Positions 52,292-61,240 of a stretch of 64,000 nucleotides of DNA are shown in pieces. Origin of the DNA: Chromohalobacter sp. 11-W (GTDB lineage: Bacteria > Pseudomonadota > Gammaproteobacteria > Pseudomonadales > Halomonadaceae). The stretch spans positions 1-64,000 of the forward strand of contig NZ_JARANZ010000014.1 in NCBI RefSeq assembly GCF_029889905.1. Reading direction: 5' to 3'. The translations under genes were made by a program, and so were the position numbers. The notes under the pieces were generated by a model that did no database searches, was not told the origin of the DNA, and saw nothing but the letters and a program-made list of their open reading frames with translations. Each line of letters opens with the position of its first letter. The first letter of the stretch is position 1.

Positions 52292-53581
52292 ATGATCCAG
52301 GAGCGCTGCGCTTCCTATTACACCGCGTCGGTCGCCGAGGAGTCCGACTATCCGCGCCTGGAAGGAGAGCACCGGGTCGATGTGGCAATCGTCGGTGGCG
52401 GCTTCACCGGCGTGGCCACCGCGGTCGAACTGGCCGAGCGCGGTTATCGCGTCGCCATCGTCGAGGCCAACAAGATCGGCTGGGGCGCCAGCGGGCGCAA
52501 CGGCGGTCAGGTGACCGGCAGCCTCTCCGGCCAGGATGCCATGGCCAAACAGATGCGGCGTACGCTGGGTGAGAGCGCCAAGGAATTTGTCTGGAATCTG
52601 CGCTGGCGCGGGCATCAGATCATCCGCGAGCGGGTAGCGAAATACGGCATTGCCTGCGATCTCAAGCAAGGCCACCTGCAGGCGGCCTACAAACCGAGCC
52701 ACGTGAAGGCGCTGCGCCAGGACTACGAGGAATCGCAGCGCCATGCCATCGGTGAGCACATCCACTGGCTGGATACCGAGGCGGTGCGCGGCGTGATCGG
52801 CACTGAGCTCTATCACGGTGCGATCCGCAACGATTACAACATGCACCTGCACCCGCTGAACCTGTGCCTTGGAGAGGCCCGCGCGGCGGCAAGCCTAGGG
52901 ACGCTTATCTTCGAAAATTCGCCGGTGGTCGGTATCGAGCATGGCAATACGCCGGTGGTGGTCGGCGAGCACGGCCGGGTGGCGGCCGATAGCGTGATTC
53001 TTGCGGGCAACGCCTATCATCGCCTCGAGCGCAAGCAACTCAGTGGCAAGCTTTTCCCTGCGGCACTGGGAATCGTGACCACCGCGCCACTGACACCTGA
53101 GCAGGCGCAGGCCATTAACCCCGAGGACTTGGCGGTCTATGACACGCGCTTCGTGCTCGATTACTACCGACTGACCGCCGATAAGCGTCTGCTGTTCGGC
53201 GGCGGGGCCAATTACTCGGGACGCGATTCACAAGACATCGCCGGCGAGCTGCGGCCGCGCCTGGAACGCACCTTCCCTCAGCTCCAGAACATCGCCATCG
53301 ATTTTCAGTGGCAAGGCATGGCGGGCATCGTGATCAACCGCATTCCTCAGCTCGGCAAACTTTCCGACAACGTCTACTACGCCCAGGGGTACTCGGGCCA
53401 TGGCATTGCCACTTCACACATCGTCGGCGAAATCATGGCCAACGCGGTCGCCGGCAGTCTCGAGGAGTTCGATGCCTTCGCCGAGGTTCGACACCTTCGT
53501 ATCCCGCTCGATGACCGTCTCGGCAATGCACTGCTCGCGGCCGGCATGTGGTACTACCAATTACTCGAAAAGCTGAAGTAG
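52292..53581 (+). CDS. puuB: Gamma-glutamylputrescine oxidase-like FAD oxidoreductase
   Basis: 429 residues, DAO family. The FAD-binding VDVAIVGGGFTGVATAVELA (about 29-48) and WGASGRNGGQVTGSLSGQD (about 66-84) are typical of PuuB/OrdL. It would oxidise the glutamylated amine to an aldehyde. The last seven codons plus stop are duplicated in tandem directly after the gene (53582-53605). Confidence 0.9.
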   Translation: MIQERCASYYTASVAEESDYPRLEGEHRVDVAIVGGGFTGVATAVELAERGYRVAIVEANKIGWGASGRNGGQVTGSLSGQDAMAKQMRRTLGESAKEFVWNLRWRGHQIIRERVAKYGIACDLKQGHLQAAYKPSHVKALRQDYEESQRHAIGEHIHWLDTEAVRGVIGTELYHGAIRNDYNMHLHPLNLCLGEARAAASLGTLIFENSPVVGIEHGNTPVVVGEHGRVAADSVILAGNAYHRLERKQLSGKLFPAALGIVTTAPLTPEQAQAINPEDLAVYDTRFVLDYYRLTADKRLLFGGGANYSGRDSQDIAGELRPRLERTFPQLQNIAIDFQWQGMAGIVINRIPQLGKLSDNVYYAQGYSGHGIATSHIVGEIMANAVAGSLEEFDAFAEVRHLRIPLDDRLGNALLAAGMWYYQLLEKLK

Positions 53582-53605
53582 CAATTACTCGAAAAACTTA
53601 AATAG
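53582..53605 (+). repeat. 24-bp tandem duplication of the puuB 3' end
   Basis: 53558-53581 (codons QLLEKLK and the stop) is repeated with four substitutions at 53582-53605. The copy is in the same frame and ends with its own TAG, so loss of the first stop would merely add eight residues. Confidence 0.9.
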
Positions 53606-53682
53606 CGGCGCTTTTGCGCCCGACAATTCGGCTTCCCGTCATTCACGAAGGCACAACAACAACTCCGCTGAGGTGAGACACG

Positions 53683-55047
53683 ATGGAATATGACAATCCG
53701 CTGGTCCTGTTGCCCACGGCAATCGTTTTGATACTCGCGCTGTGGACACGACGCGCTCTCGAACCGCTGGTGCTGGGGGCCTTCATCGGTACCTTGATGA
53801 TCGACCCAGGCAATGCCTTGAGCAGCCTCACCGATGATTTGCTCACGGTCATGACCGACGAGGACGTCGCCTGGGTCATCATGGTCTGTGGCTTGATGGG
53901 GAGTATCATCGCGCTGCTACTCAAGTCCGGCTCCTCCCGGGCATTCGCCGACAAGCTGATGCGTTACACGACCAACAAGCCCCGTGCGCTGCTGGGCTGC
54001 TGGGTAATGGGCATCATCCTGTTCGTCGACGACTACCTGAACTCGCTGGCTGTGGGGACCTCGATGCGTAAGGTCACCGACCGCTTCAAGACGTCCCGGG
54101 AAATGCTGGCCTATGTCATCGACTCCACTGCGGCGCCCATCAGCGTGCTGATTCCGATATCGACCTGGGCGGTCTTCTTCGGCGCGCTACTCGAGAGCAA
54201 CGGCGTGGCGGAGGATGGTCAGGGTGTGTGGACCTACATTCAGGCCATCCCGTTCATGTTCTATCCTTGGGTCGCCGTGATCTTGGTGCCGCTGTTCATC
54301 TTTCGCTGGATTCCCGCTTTCGGCCCCATGAAGAAGGCCGAGCAGCGTGCCGAAGGGCAGGGGCAGTGCGTGCCTCCCGGTGCCGAACATATCGACGCTG
54401 AAATCGCCCATCTCGAAGCGGGTACCAACTCGAAAGGTAGTATCTGGTCCTTCTTGTTGCCCATGGCCTCGCTGGCCTTCTTTACCTGGTGGTTCGATCT
54501 CGACTTTCTGATGGGCATCTTCGTTACCCTGGCCGGGATGATCGTGGCCTTCATCGGGTTCAAGAAGCTTTCACCCAGCGAGACGTTCGACAACATCCTC
54601 GAAGGCTTCAAGTCGATGCTGGATGCCCTGGCGGTGCTGGTCGCTGCTTTCCTGTTCAATGAGGTGAATACGTCGCTGGGCCTCGCCGACTATGTCATCA
54701 CCACGGTCGAGCCACTGGTCAGCGCGCAAATGCTGCCGTTCATCATCTTTACCGTGATGGGCTTCGTGTCCTTTGCCACCGGGTCCAACTGGGGCGTGTT
54801 CGTGATCATCCTGCCGATCGTCGCCGTGCTGGGGCAGAATCTCGGGGCCGACATGACCCTAGTGATCGGCGCCACGCTCTCCGCCAGCACCTTCGGCAGT
54901 CATGCGTGCTTCTACTCCGATGCCACGGTGCTGACCGCTCAAGCCAGTGGTTGCACACCGTTCCAGCATGCCTTTACCCAGCTGCCTTATGCGGCCCTGG
55001 CGGGCTGTATTGCCGCTGCGGGCTACCTGGCGTTGGGGTATATGTGA
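53683..55047 (+). CDS. NhaC-family antiporter, probable amine/amino-acid carrier
   Basis: 454 residues, about 11 helices. The NhaC core (GIILFVDDYLNSLAVGTSMR, with membrane-embedded acidic residues) is present. Na+/H+ antiporters of this branch include many organic-substrate carriers. Sitting between two PuuB-like oxidases, it more likely imports or exchanges a polyamine-related compound than serving general pH balance (inference). It is coupled to the next gene by TGATG. Confidence 0.85.
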   Translation: MEYDNPLVLLPTAIVLILALWTRRALEPLVLGAFIGTLMIDPGNALSSLTDDLLTVMTDEDVAWVIMVCGLMGSIIALLLKSGSSRAFADKLMRYTTNKPRALLGCWVMGIILFVDDYLNSLAVGTSMRKVTDRFKTSREMLAYVIDSTAAPISVLIPISTWAVFFGALLESNGVAEDGQGVWTYIQAIPFMFYPWVAVILVPLFIFRWIPAFGPMKKAEQRAEGQGQCVPPGAEHIDAEIAHLEAGTNSKGSIWSFLLPMASLAFFTWWFDLDFLMGIFVTLAGMIVAFIGFKKLSPSETFDNILEGFKSMLDALAVLVAAFLFNEVNTSLGLADYVITTVEPLVSAQMLPFIIFTVMGFVSFATGSNWGVFVIILPIVAVLGQNLGADMTLVIGATLSASTFGSHACFYSDATVLTAQASGCTPFQHAFTQLPYAALAGCIAAAGYLALGYM

Positions 55048-56468
55048 TGACTGATTCAGGCAGGTACTTCATGCACGATGACGCGCGTTGCAACTTCTGG
55101 ACCTCCACCTTGGCCGAGCAGCCGACATCGCGCCCGCGCCTGTCCGGGAATGTACAGGCCGACGTCGTCATCGTCGGCGCCGGCTTCACCGGGCTTTGGA
55201 CTGCCTATTACCTGAAGAGGCTTTCCCCCGATCTTGAGGTCGTCGTGCTCGAGGCGGAACGTGTCGGCCATGGTGCCTCCGGGCGCAACGGTGGCTGGGT
55301 GGTAGGCAATCTGGCCGGTCTGGAGCGGCATATCAGTGGCTTGCCGCTGCAAGAGCGGCGCGAGTGTTGTGACGTGGTCGCCGATAACGTCGACGAGATC
55401 GGCCGGGTGCTCGCACGCGAGGGGATCGCCGCCGATTTCAACAAGGGCGGCGCGCTCTACGCCGCCGCGCGCTATCGGGACCAGATCGCCATCCAGCGCG
55501 ATTATCTGCGCCATCTTCATGAACTCGGCCACAGCGAGGCGGACTGCTGCTGGCTCGACGCCGAGCAGCTGGCGGAGAAGGCCTGTTTTCGCGACGGCTA
55601 TGGCGGCATCTACCATCGTCAAGTCGCCACGCTGAACCCGGCCAAGCTCGTGGCGGGATTGGCCGAGCGTGTCGAGCGCCTTGGCGTCACTATCCACGAG
55701 CACAGCCGTGCCACTGACCTGGGCCGACACGAAGTGAGCACTCACGAGGGGAGCGTCGAGGCGCCGACGGTCGTCTGTGCCACCGAAGGCTACGCCGATC
55801 GCTTTCATGATTTTAAACGCCACGTGATTCCGGTGCAGAGTCTGGTGATCGCCACCGAGCCGCTTTCAGACGCCACGTGGGAAGCAGTCGGTATGTCCGA
55901 GCGCCTCGCATTCTCCGACGCCAGCCGTCTAGTCAATTATGGCCATCGCGCCGCCGACGGGCGTATCGTTTTCGGCGCTCGCGGTCACTATCGTCTCGGC
56001 GCCAAGCCCAAGGCCGACCAGGCGATCAGCGACGAGGCCATTCGTATGCGGCGAGACCTGCTGGTGGATCTCCTGCCCGCGCTGGAAGGGGTCAGGATCG
56101 ACTATGGCTGGGGCGGCTCGTTGGGCTTGTCGCGCAACTTCCGCCCGCATGCGATTTTCGACCGCGCCAGCGGTCTTGCCACGGCCGGGGGCTATGCCGG
56201 CGAAGGCGTGGCCGCCTCGCATCTGTTCGGGCGTACATTGGCGGACATGATCCTGAGTCGCGATACCCAACTGGCGCGGATGCCGTGGGCCTTTACCAAC
56301 GCGAGTCATCGGCAGCTGATCAAACGCTGGGAGGGAGAGCCGTTGCGTTGGTTAGCCGCCCAAGCGATCACTTACAGCTACGCTGGAGAAGAGGCATTGA
56401 TGCGTCGCGGCAAATCGGCGCCACTGCTCAAGCGAGTGAACGACTACTTCGCCTCGATCATCGAATGA
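55047..56468 (+). CDS. Second PuuB/OrdL-like FAD-dependent oxidoreductase
   Basis: 473 residues. FAD motif ADVVIVGAGFTGLWTAYYLK (about 38-57) and GHGASGRNGGWVVGNLAG (about 75-92). The start overlaps the carrier stop by one base (TGATG); an internal ATG at 55071 is an alternative. It differs substantially from the puuB product at 52292, suggesting action on another amine or a later step. Confidence 0.88.
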   Translation: MTDSGRYFMHDDARCNFWTSTLAEQPTSRPRLSGNVQADVVIVGAGFTGLWTAYYLKRLSPDLEVVVLEAERVGHGASGRNGGWVVGNLAGLERHISGLPLQERRECCDVVADNVDEIGRVLAREGIAADFNKGGALYAAARYRDQIAIQRDYLRHLHELGHSEADCCWLDAEQLAEKACFRDGYGGIYHRQVATLNPAKLVAGLAERVERLGVTIHEHSRATDLGRHEVSTHEGSVEAPTVVCATEGYADRFHDFKRHVIPVQSLVIATEPLSDATWEAVGMSERLAFSDASRLVNYGHRAADGRIVFGARGHYRLGAKPKADQAISDEAIRMRRDLLVDLLPALEGVRIDYGWGGSLGLSRNFRPHAIFDRASGLATAGGYAGEGVAASHLFGRTLADMILSRDTQLARMPWAFTNASHRQLIKRWEGEPLRWLAAQAITYSYAGEEALMRRGKSAPLLKRVNDYFASIIE

Positions 56469-56536
56469 TCGCCGAGTTGGCAACCATCCAGTCCCGTTGG
56501 CAACTGCGCTGGGTCATTAGTGAACGCGTCTCAACT

Positions 56537-57796
56537 CTAGCCGGCCGACCAGTGGGCGGGGAATTTGCGACAGTTGCTCGTCAGCCGCTGATGGAGTCTT
56601 TCTAGCAATACCTGTTCCGTGCCGGGTTGGACGACTTCCTCGAGGCTTGCACGGGTTGCCTCCAGGGCGGCGGGCATTCGCTCGGCTAGCTGGAGTCCCT
56701 GCCTGATGAAGTAACGTGGCTGGAAGCGCAACGATCTGGCGAGTGATTCCAAATGTGATTTCTCGATGCTGCCGGGCCTGTTCTCACCGGCAACCTGGAA
56801 AGCGAAATGGCGTGATAAGCCGCTATAGAGCGTCGTGCTCATCAAGTCGTAAAACGGTGCCAATCGCGGACCTTCGTCAGCTTGCAAGAGGGAGAGATTC
56901 TTGGCGTGGCTATCGTTGTTACCGATCAGCAGGTTGAAGAAAAACCAACCGATGAGTCGTTGGAAGTCCCTGGCAGGAACACCGGCCTGTTGCAGTAGCT
57001 CTCGGCAACGCGCCAACCCGGGGCCGCCATCGCTTTCGTACTTGATACTCGACGGGGCGCCACTGAGCTGGCAGAGGTCCAGTTGATGCAGCCTTCGCAG
57101 TCCTCCTCGACCATCGGGAGTACGGTCGTAGCGACGAACAAGGCAGGCGCGGGTCTCCAGCTGGTAGCTGGCTTCTGCCACCTCGAGTTCGAGCTTGGCC
57201 GCCAGTTGCATGCAGAACGTCTCGTTGAGGGCGGACGCCCAGATACCGCTCAGGCGGCGAATGTCCGGTTTGAGGATGTGGCTGGACGGCGCCGATCCTT
57301 CGGGTATGGCGGGGCTGCCGTCTTCCATTAGCATCAATAGCAACTTGTCCTGAGCGCCGGCCAACGAGATGCGAGCGCCCTCGCCTTGCTGTGAAAGTAG
57401 CGGGCCCCGTTCTCGGTGATGAAGGTGCTCGGCCAGCGCACTCCAGCGGAGAGGGTGATAACGAGGCGTCGCCAATGCCTCGCCTGAAGGAATCAGGGTA
57501 AAGCCGCTGGCCGTATCGCCACCGATGGCTTTCAAGAGCCCGAAGAGGGTGCTGGTGTGGTGTCGGATCTCCAGGTGATGCCGGAGATCGCCTTCTGGCA
57601 GGAGATTTTCGAAGTACGCCACAACGTCATCGCCGACATGCACGCGGCGGGTCAGTGGAAGCGAGGGGGAGAGACTGACAGCCCGTGGAGATGCCTGCCA
57701 TGGCGGCTCGTACTCGAAACGCAGCGGCTGCGCGTTGTATAGCCTGCCTACCAGGCAATCATCATGATAGACATCCAGGACTTCATCACTCGCCAT
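56537..57796 (-). CDS. hipA: HipA-family kinase toxin, system 2
   Basis: 419 residues. Landmarks are ARISLAGAQDK (141-151), HILKPD (173-178), RRYDR (221-225), the catalytic GNNDSHAKN (292-300) and PFYDL (314-318). All active-site positions are present. This is the Escherichia coli-like HipA type (N-terminal YHDDCLVGRLY and LPEGDLRHHL), unlike the first HipA in the window. ATG 57796 is supported by GGGGAG; a longer frame overlaps hipB. The gene overlaps hipB by 11 bp. Confidence 0.92.
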   Translation of the reverse strand: MASDEVLDVYHDDCLVGRLYNAQPLRFEYEPPWQASPRAVSLSPSLPLTRRVHVGDDVVAYFENLLPEGDLRHHLEIRHHTSTLFGLLKAIGGDTASGFTLIPSGEALATPRYHPLRWSALAEHLHHRERGPLLSQQGEGARISLAGAQDKLLLMLMEDGSPAIPEGSAPSSHILKPDIRRLSGIWASALNETFCMQLAAKLELEVAEASYQLETRACLVRRYDRTPDGRGGLRRLHQLDLCQLSGAPSSIKYESDGGPGLARCRELLQQAGVPARDFQRLIGWFFFNLLIGNNDSHAKNLSLLQADEGPRLAPFYDLMSTTLYSGLSRHFAFQVAGENRPGSIEKSHLESLARSLRFQPRYFIRQGLQLAERMPAALEATRASLEEVVQPGTEQVLLERLHQRLTSNCRKFPAHWSAG

Positions 57797-58049
57797 GTTG
57801 ATGTCTCCCCTTGCGCTGCACGATGACTTCGAGGCCCATGAGATCGAGTACATCCAGAACTTTCTGGAGCTGCAGCGTCGGTTTACCCCGCTCCAGGTCA
57901 ACGATGAAGCGATTTCCGGTGCCGGCCAGCCCGGCTAAGTCGATCTGTAGCAATGATTGTTCGGCGCGCGCCTGGCGTACCAGCATGCCGAGGTCTTCGC
58001 TGTGACGAATGCGGTTGCCAAATGTTTTGGATGGGGGGGAGTCGGCCAT
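57786..58049 (-). CDS. hipB: HipB-like antitoxin, system 2
   Basis: 87 residues with an XRE helix-turn-helix (about 18-72; LGMLVRQARAEQSLLQIDLA) and the short C-terminal tail LEVIVQRKGRHQHGE, typical of HipB. It is encoded upstream of hipA and overlaps it. Three near-identical palindromes lie upstream and are the expected HipB operators for cooperative autorepression. Confidence 0.9.
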   Translation of the reverse strand: MADSPPSKTFGNRIRHSEDLGMLVRQARAEQSLLQIDLAGLAGTGNRFIVDLERGKPTLQLQKVLDVLDLMGLEVIVQRKGRHQHGE

Positions 58050-58068
58050 TTACGTTCCTGATCTATAA

Positions 58069-58181
58069 TTACCGTTCGGTAAGTGTAGCGTCATATATCG
58101 TGACTTCCAGTATTATAGTTACTGATCGGTAATTTATAGCTCTACGAGAGCCGTGGTGCCCAGATAGTTACCGACCGGTAA
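58069..58181. promoter_or_regulatory. Three HipB operators in the hipBA promoter
   Basis: TTACCGTTCGGTAA (58069-58082), TTACTGATCGGTAA (58119-58132) and TTACCGACCGGTAA (58168-58181) are 14-bp near-palindromes of one consensus, TTACCGnnCGGTAA. Their starts are 50 and 49 bp apart, about five helical turns, which puts them on the same face. The first lies 20 bp before the hipB start. The third sits 20 bp from the end of the convergent DAO gene. Confidence 0.9.
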
Positions 58182-58201
58182 TTATGAATGGTTGAAGCTT
58201 A

Positions 58202-59416
58202 TCAATCTCCCGAGCGCCGGAAAGAGAATAACTCGGCCAGTGGATGATCTCGGCCCTCGATCAGGTCGCGTAACAAGCCAGCGCCTATCATGCTGTAGCT
58301 GATGCCGTTGCCGCCGTAGGCCATGGCGAAGTGAATGCGATCACCGTATTGCGGGTGTGGGCCGAAGAAGGGCAGGCCGTCATCGGTCTCGGCGAAGGTG
58401 CCGCCCCAGGAAAACGTGGGATTGAGCGAGAGGTGAGGGAATAGCGTTTCCACCTGCTCGATCAAGGTTTCGGCCTTCTGGCTCACGCGCTGGTCACGTT
58501 TGGCGGGGATGTCGATATCGTCGTCCTCGCCGCCGATCATTAGCCGGCCGTCGCCGGTGGTGCGCATGTAGAGGTAGGGGCGTGCGGATTCCCAGACCAG
58601 CGTCGAGGTGAGCTCGCCCAGCACGTCTGCAGCGATGGGGTCGGTGATAAAGGCGTAACTGCTGCGGTTGATGGCGACGTGGTCATCGATCCAAGTTTGC
58701 GCTTCATAGCCCGCGGCGACGATGAGATGCTGGCAGGCGAGTGAGTGACCGCTGGTGGTAGTGAGCGTCACGCCGTGTGCGTGCGGCGTGACGTTGTCGA
58801 CTTCGGTGCGGTCATATACCCGCCCGCCCGCATCGAGTACACGGTCCAGCAGCTTATAGGCCATACGGTAGGGGTCGAGACGCGCGGCGAGATGCGTCAG
58901 GATCGCGCCGGGAGCGTTGAAGACAAAGCGTTCCGAGATGGCTTCCTGCGTTAGCCAATCGGCAGCAAAGCCATGCCGGCGGCGCATCTCCCATTCGCGA
59001 TAGAGGCTATCGACGTCGCTTTCGTCGCTGGCGTAATACAGGCTGCTCTGCATGGCGAAATCGATATCGCCGAGGGCGTCGGCCAGGCCCTTGAGGCGCT
59101 CGATGGCCTGTGCGCAAGCGCGATAGGCGAGCACGGCATCGGCCTCGCCGTAGCGCGCGGCGAGATCGGTCATGTGAGTATCGATCTCGTATTGAATCAG
59201 TGCGGTGCTGGCCGCCGAGCTGCCCCAGCCGACATCGCGGCGTTCCAGCACGATGACATCATGCCCGTGCTGAGCCAATTCATCGGCTATCAAGGCGCCA
59301 GTGATACCGCCCCCGATGATGGCCACTTCGCAGGTCAGGTCCTGATCGAGCTTGGGAAAGGCCTGGAGCAGTCCGTTCTTGACCGCCCAGAAGGGATAGC
59401 CGCTTTTGAGGTCCAT
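58202..59416 (-). CDS. DAO-family FAD-dependent oxidoreductase
   Basis: 404 residues. FAD motif CEVAIIGGGITGALIADELA (about 29-48), then GWGSSAASTALIQYEIDTHM. The C-terminal FSWGGTFAETDDGLPFFGPH is typical of D-amino acid/glycine-type oxidases and gamma-glutamylputrescine oxidase relatives. No operon partner identifies the substrate. It stands alone between the hipBA operators and a Nudix gene. Confidence 0.86.
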   Translation of the reverse strand: MDLKSGYPFWAVKNGLLQAFPKLDQDLTCEVAIIGGGITGALIADELAQHGHDVIVLERRDVGWGSSAASTALIQYEIDTHMTDLAARYGEADAVLAYRACAQAIERLKGLADALGDIDFAMQSSLYYASDESDVDSLYREWEMRRRHGFAADWLTQEAISERFVFNAPGAILTHLAARLDPYRMAYKLLDRVLDAGGRVYDRTEVDNVTPHAHGVTLTTTSGHSLACQHLIVAAGYEAQTWIDDHVAINRSSYAFITDPIAADVLGELTSTLVWESARPYLYMRTTGDGRLMIGGEDDDIDIPAKRDQRVSQKAETLIEQVETLFPHLSLNPTFSWGGTFAETDDGLPFFGPHPQYGDRIHFAMAYGGNGISYSMIGAGLLRDLIEGRDHPLAELFSFRRSGD

Positions 59417-59613
59417 ACAGGCTCCGTGAACAAGGAAGGGCGATCATCGTAAGATAGACGTGAATGACGTGGTCGGGGGTGTTTAGATGACCTCGAACCA
59501 GTAATCCAATGTCTAGGTAGCTTAATGACCACTGCTACTTGGGTTGGACTATCGCTTTTACGTAAACAGGGTGCTTGCTCTCGCCGGAGCACGGGAGGAA
59601 AAGTCATTTCAAA

Positions 59614-60078
59614 TCATGAGTAAGTGCAGTTTAGCTTGGCCGCCATCTTGGCCACTTCAACCACATCAAGGCTCAACGCCAACTCTTCGTTCTTTAGACC
59701 TTCTATCGGCATCCAGCGCGCCTCCAGCGCATCATCGCCGGCAACGGGGTCGCCAGAAATCCATTGGCAAAAGACCGCTATAAGCACAAAGTGTTGTTTG
59801 GTTTCTCCAGAGTCATCGTAATCAAATACATTCACGGCGGTAAAAGTTTCTACAACGTTTGCCTGGACGCCCGTTTCTTCGTGAAGCTCACGTAACGCTG
59901 CGCTTTCAATCGTTTCGCCAAAATTTATTTTTCCTCCTGGGAATCCCCAGTGATTGGCATCCGGTGGGTTCCTGCGACGTACTAACAAGACATTACCATC
60001 CCGAATGACGGCTGCTATTGTCGCCGGTATGGGATGATGAAAAGAGGAGCTTTCTATTTGGGGAGAGCTTTTTTCCAT
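59614..60078 (-). CDS. Nudix hydrolase
   Basis: 154 residues. The full Nudix box is present at 48-70 (GGKINFGETIESAALRELHE then ETG), with all catalytic glutamates. The substrate (nucleotide sugar, dNTP or ADP-ribose) cannot be read from sequence. ATG 60078 is preferred; a TTG 18 bp upstream is possible. The gene is more AT-rich than its neighbours, hinting at acquisition. Confidence 0.88.
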   Translation of the reverse strand: MEKSSPQIESSSFHHPIPATIAAVIRDGNVLLVRRRNPPDANHWGFPGGKINFGETIESAALRELHEETGVQANVVETFTAVNVFDYDDSGETKQHFVLIAVFCQWISGDPVAGDDALEARWMPIEGLKNEELALSLDVVEVAKMAAKLNCTYS

Positions 60079-60201
60079 GGGTCTGGTCCCGAGCAAAAGG
60101 GGAAGCGTGGCTGTTTTTGTCTACCCACCATTCCTGACAATCAGTAAAAGATCGTGCTCCACGATATGCGCTAGCGTCAATGATCATTTTTCTTAAAGCA
60201 G

Positions 60202-61104
60202 TTAAAGGTCCTGACGTGCCCGTAATTGCTTCTCCACGATATCGACGAATGCACGCGTTCGTGTCGAAATGCTTTTCCGGTCTGGATGGATTGCGACGAT
60301 TTCCAGCGGTGCCGGTTTTAGATCGAGATCCAATTCGATGAGCTCACCTGCCTCGACGCTTTCGGCGCAAAATTCATATGGAATGATAGCGAAACCTATA
60401 CCGGCTCGGGCGCCAGCGATGAGCATCAAGCTACTGTCAACGCGATAGCGAGTCGGTACGTCCAGCGCGGTGGTTCGACCTTCAGCGTCAACGAAATGCC
60501 AGGGATTCGCCTGTAGTGCCGTCAACGTCGAAATACAGGGCAAGTGGCTGAGTTCCTGCACTGAAGCGGGGCGGCCATGCTCGGCAATGACTGAGGGCGC
60601 GGCGACCACGGCGCTGCGCATGCTGACCAGTGGGCGAACTACCATGCCGCTATCGGATAGCTTGCCACGGTGGTAGCAGATCGAGACGTCCACGTCTCTT
60701 CTGACGGGATCGAGTGGCGCCATGCTGGTGATGCAGTCGATGGCAATGTCCGGATGGTCGGCCACGAAATCGGCGATACTTTCATTGAGCCATTTGACAC
60801 CGAATTCGGAAGGGATGGCGACGGTAATTCTGCCACTCAGGCCGCCATTTCGCCCCTTCATCTCATGCTCGACTTCCTCTAAGTCGCCGATGATGTCCCC
60901 TGCCAGATGATATAGGCGCTGGCCCTCGGCGGTAAGACGCAAGTGTCGCGTATTTCTCAGTACTAGCTGATGGGATAGCTGTTTTTCCAGCTGATCGAGG
61001 TGGCGCGCCACCGTTGATTTGGGAATGTCCAATGCCTTTGAGGCCGCCAGGATAGAACCTTGCTTGGCAATGGCGACAAATACTTTTAAGTAATCGAGGT
61101 TCAT
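60202..61104 (-). CDS. LysR-family transcriptional regulator
   Basis: 300 residues. Helix-turn-helix at about 3-60 (GSILAASKALDIPKSTVARH) and an effector domain from about 88. It diverges from the aceE gene with a 136-bp gap, which would make it an unusual regulator for a pyruvate dehydrogenase gene if it acts there (inference). Confidence 0.9.
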   Translation of the reverse strand: MNLDYLKVFVAIAKQGSILAASKALDIPKSTVARHLDQLEKQLSHQLVLRNTRHLRLTAEGQRLYHLAGDIIGDLEEVEHEMKGRNGGLSGRITVAIPSEFGVKWLNESIADFVADHPDIAIDCITSMAPLDPVRRDVDVSICYHRGKLSDSGMVVRPLVSMRSAVVAAPSVIAEHGRPASVQELSHLPCISTLTALQANPWHFVDAEGRTTALDVPTRYRVDSSLMLIAGARAGIGFAIIPYEFCAESVEAGELIELDLDLKPAPLEIVAIHPDRKSISTRTRAFVDIVEKQLRARQDL

Positions 61105-61240
61105 GGGTTCAAATCCGGGAAAGTGTTTCCAATCTTACTGCGTTGCCTGCATCTGGGCACAACATTAGGGTCTTCAAGGAGTAGGCGGCCAGCCTCTTGT
61201 ACAGTTTATTGATTTTATCTTTTGAAAGAGGCGCGACATC

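Noticed and set aside
51467-52852. A 461-codon open frame antisense to puuA/puuB
   Set aside because: The forward strand carries two recognised enzymes; the antisense product has no recognisable domain and spans two genes.
58069-58181. Possible small CRISPR-like array
   Set aside because: Three 14-bp palindromes at 50-bp steps superficially resemble repeats and spacers, but they are too short, imperfect and located in a hipBA promoter, so operators explain them better.
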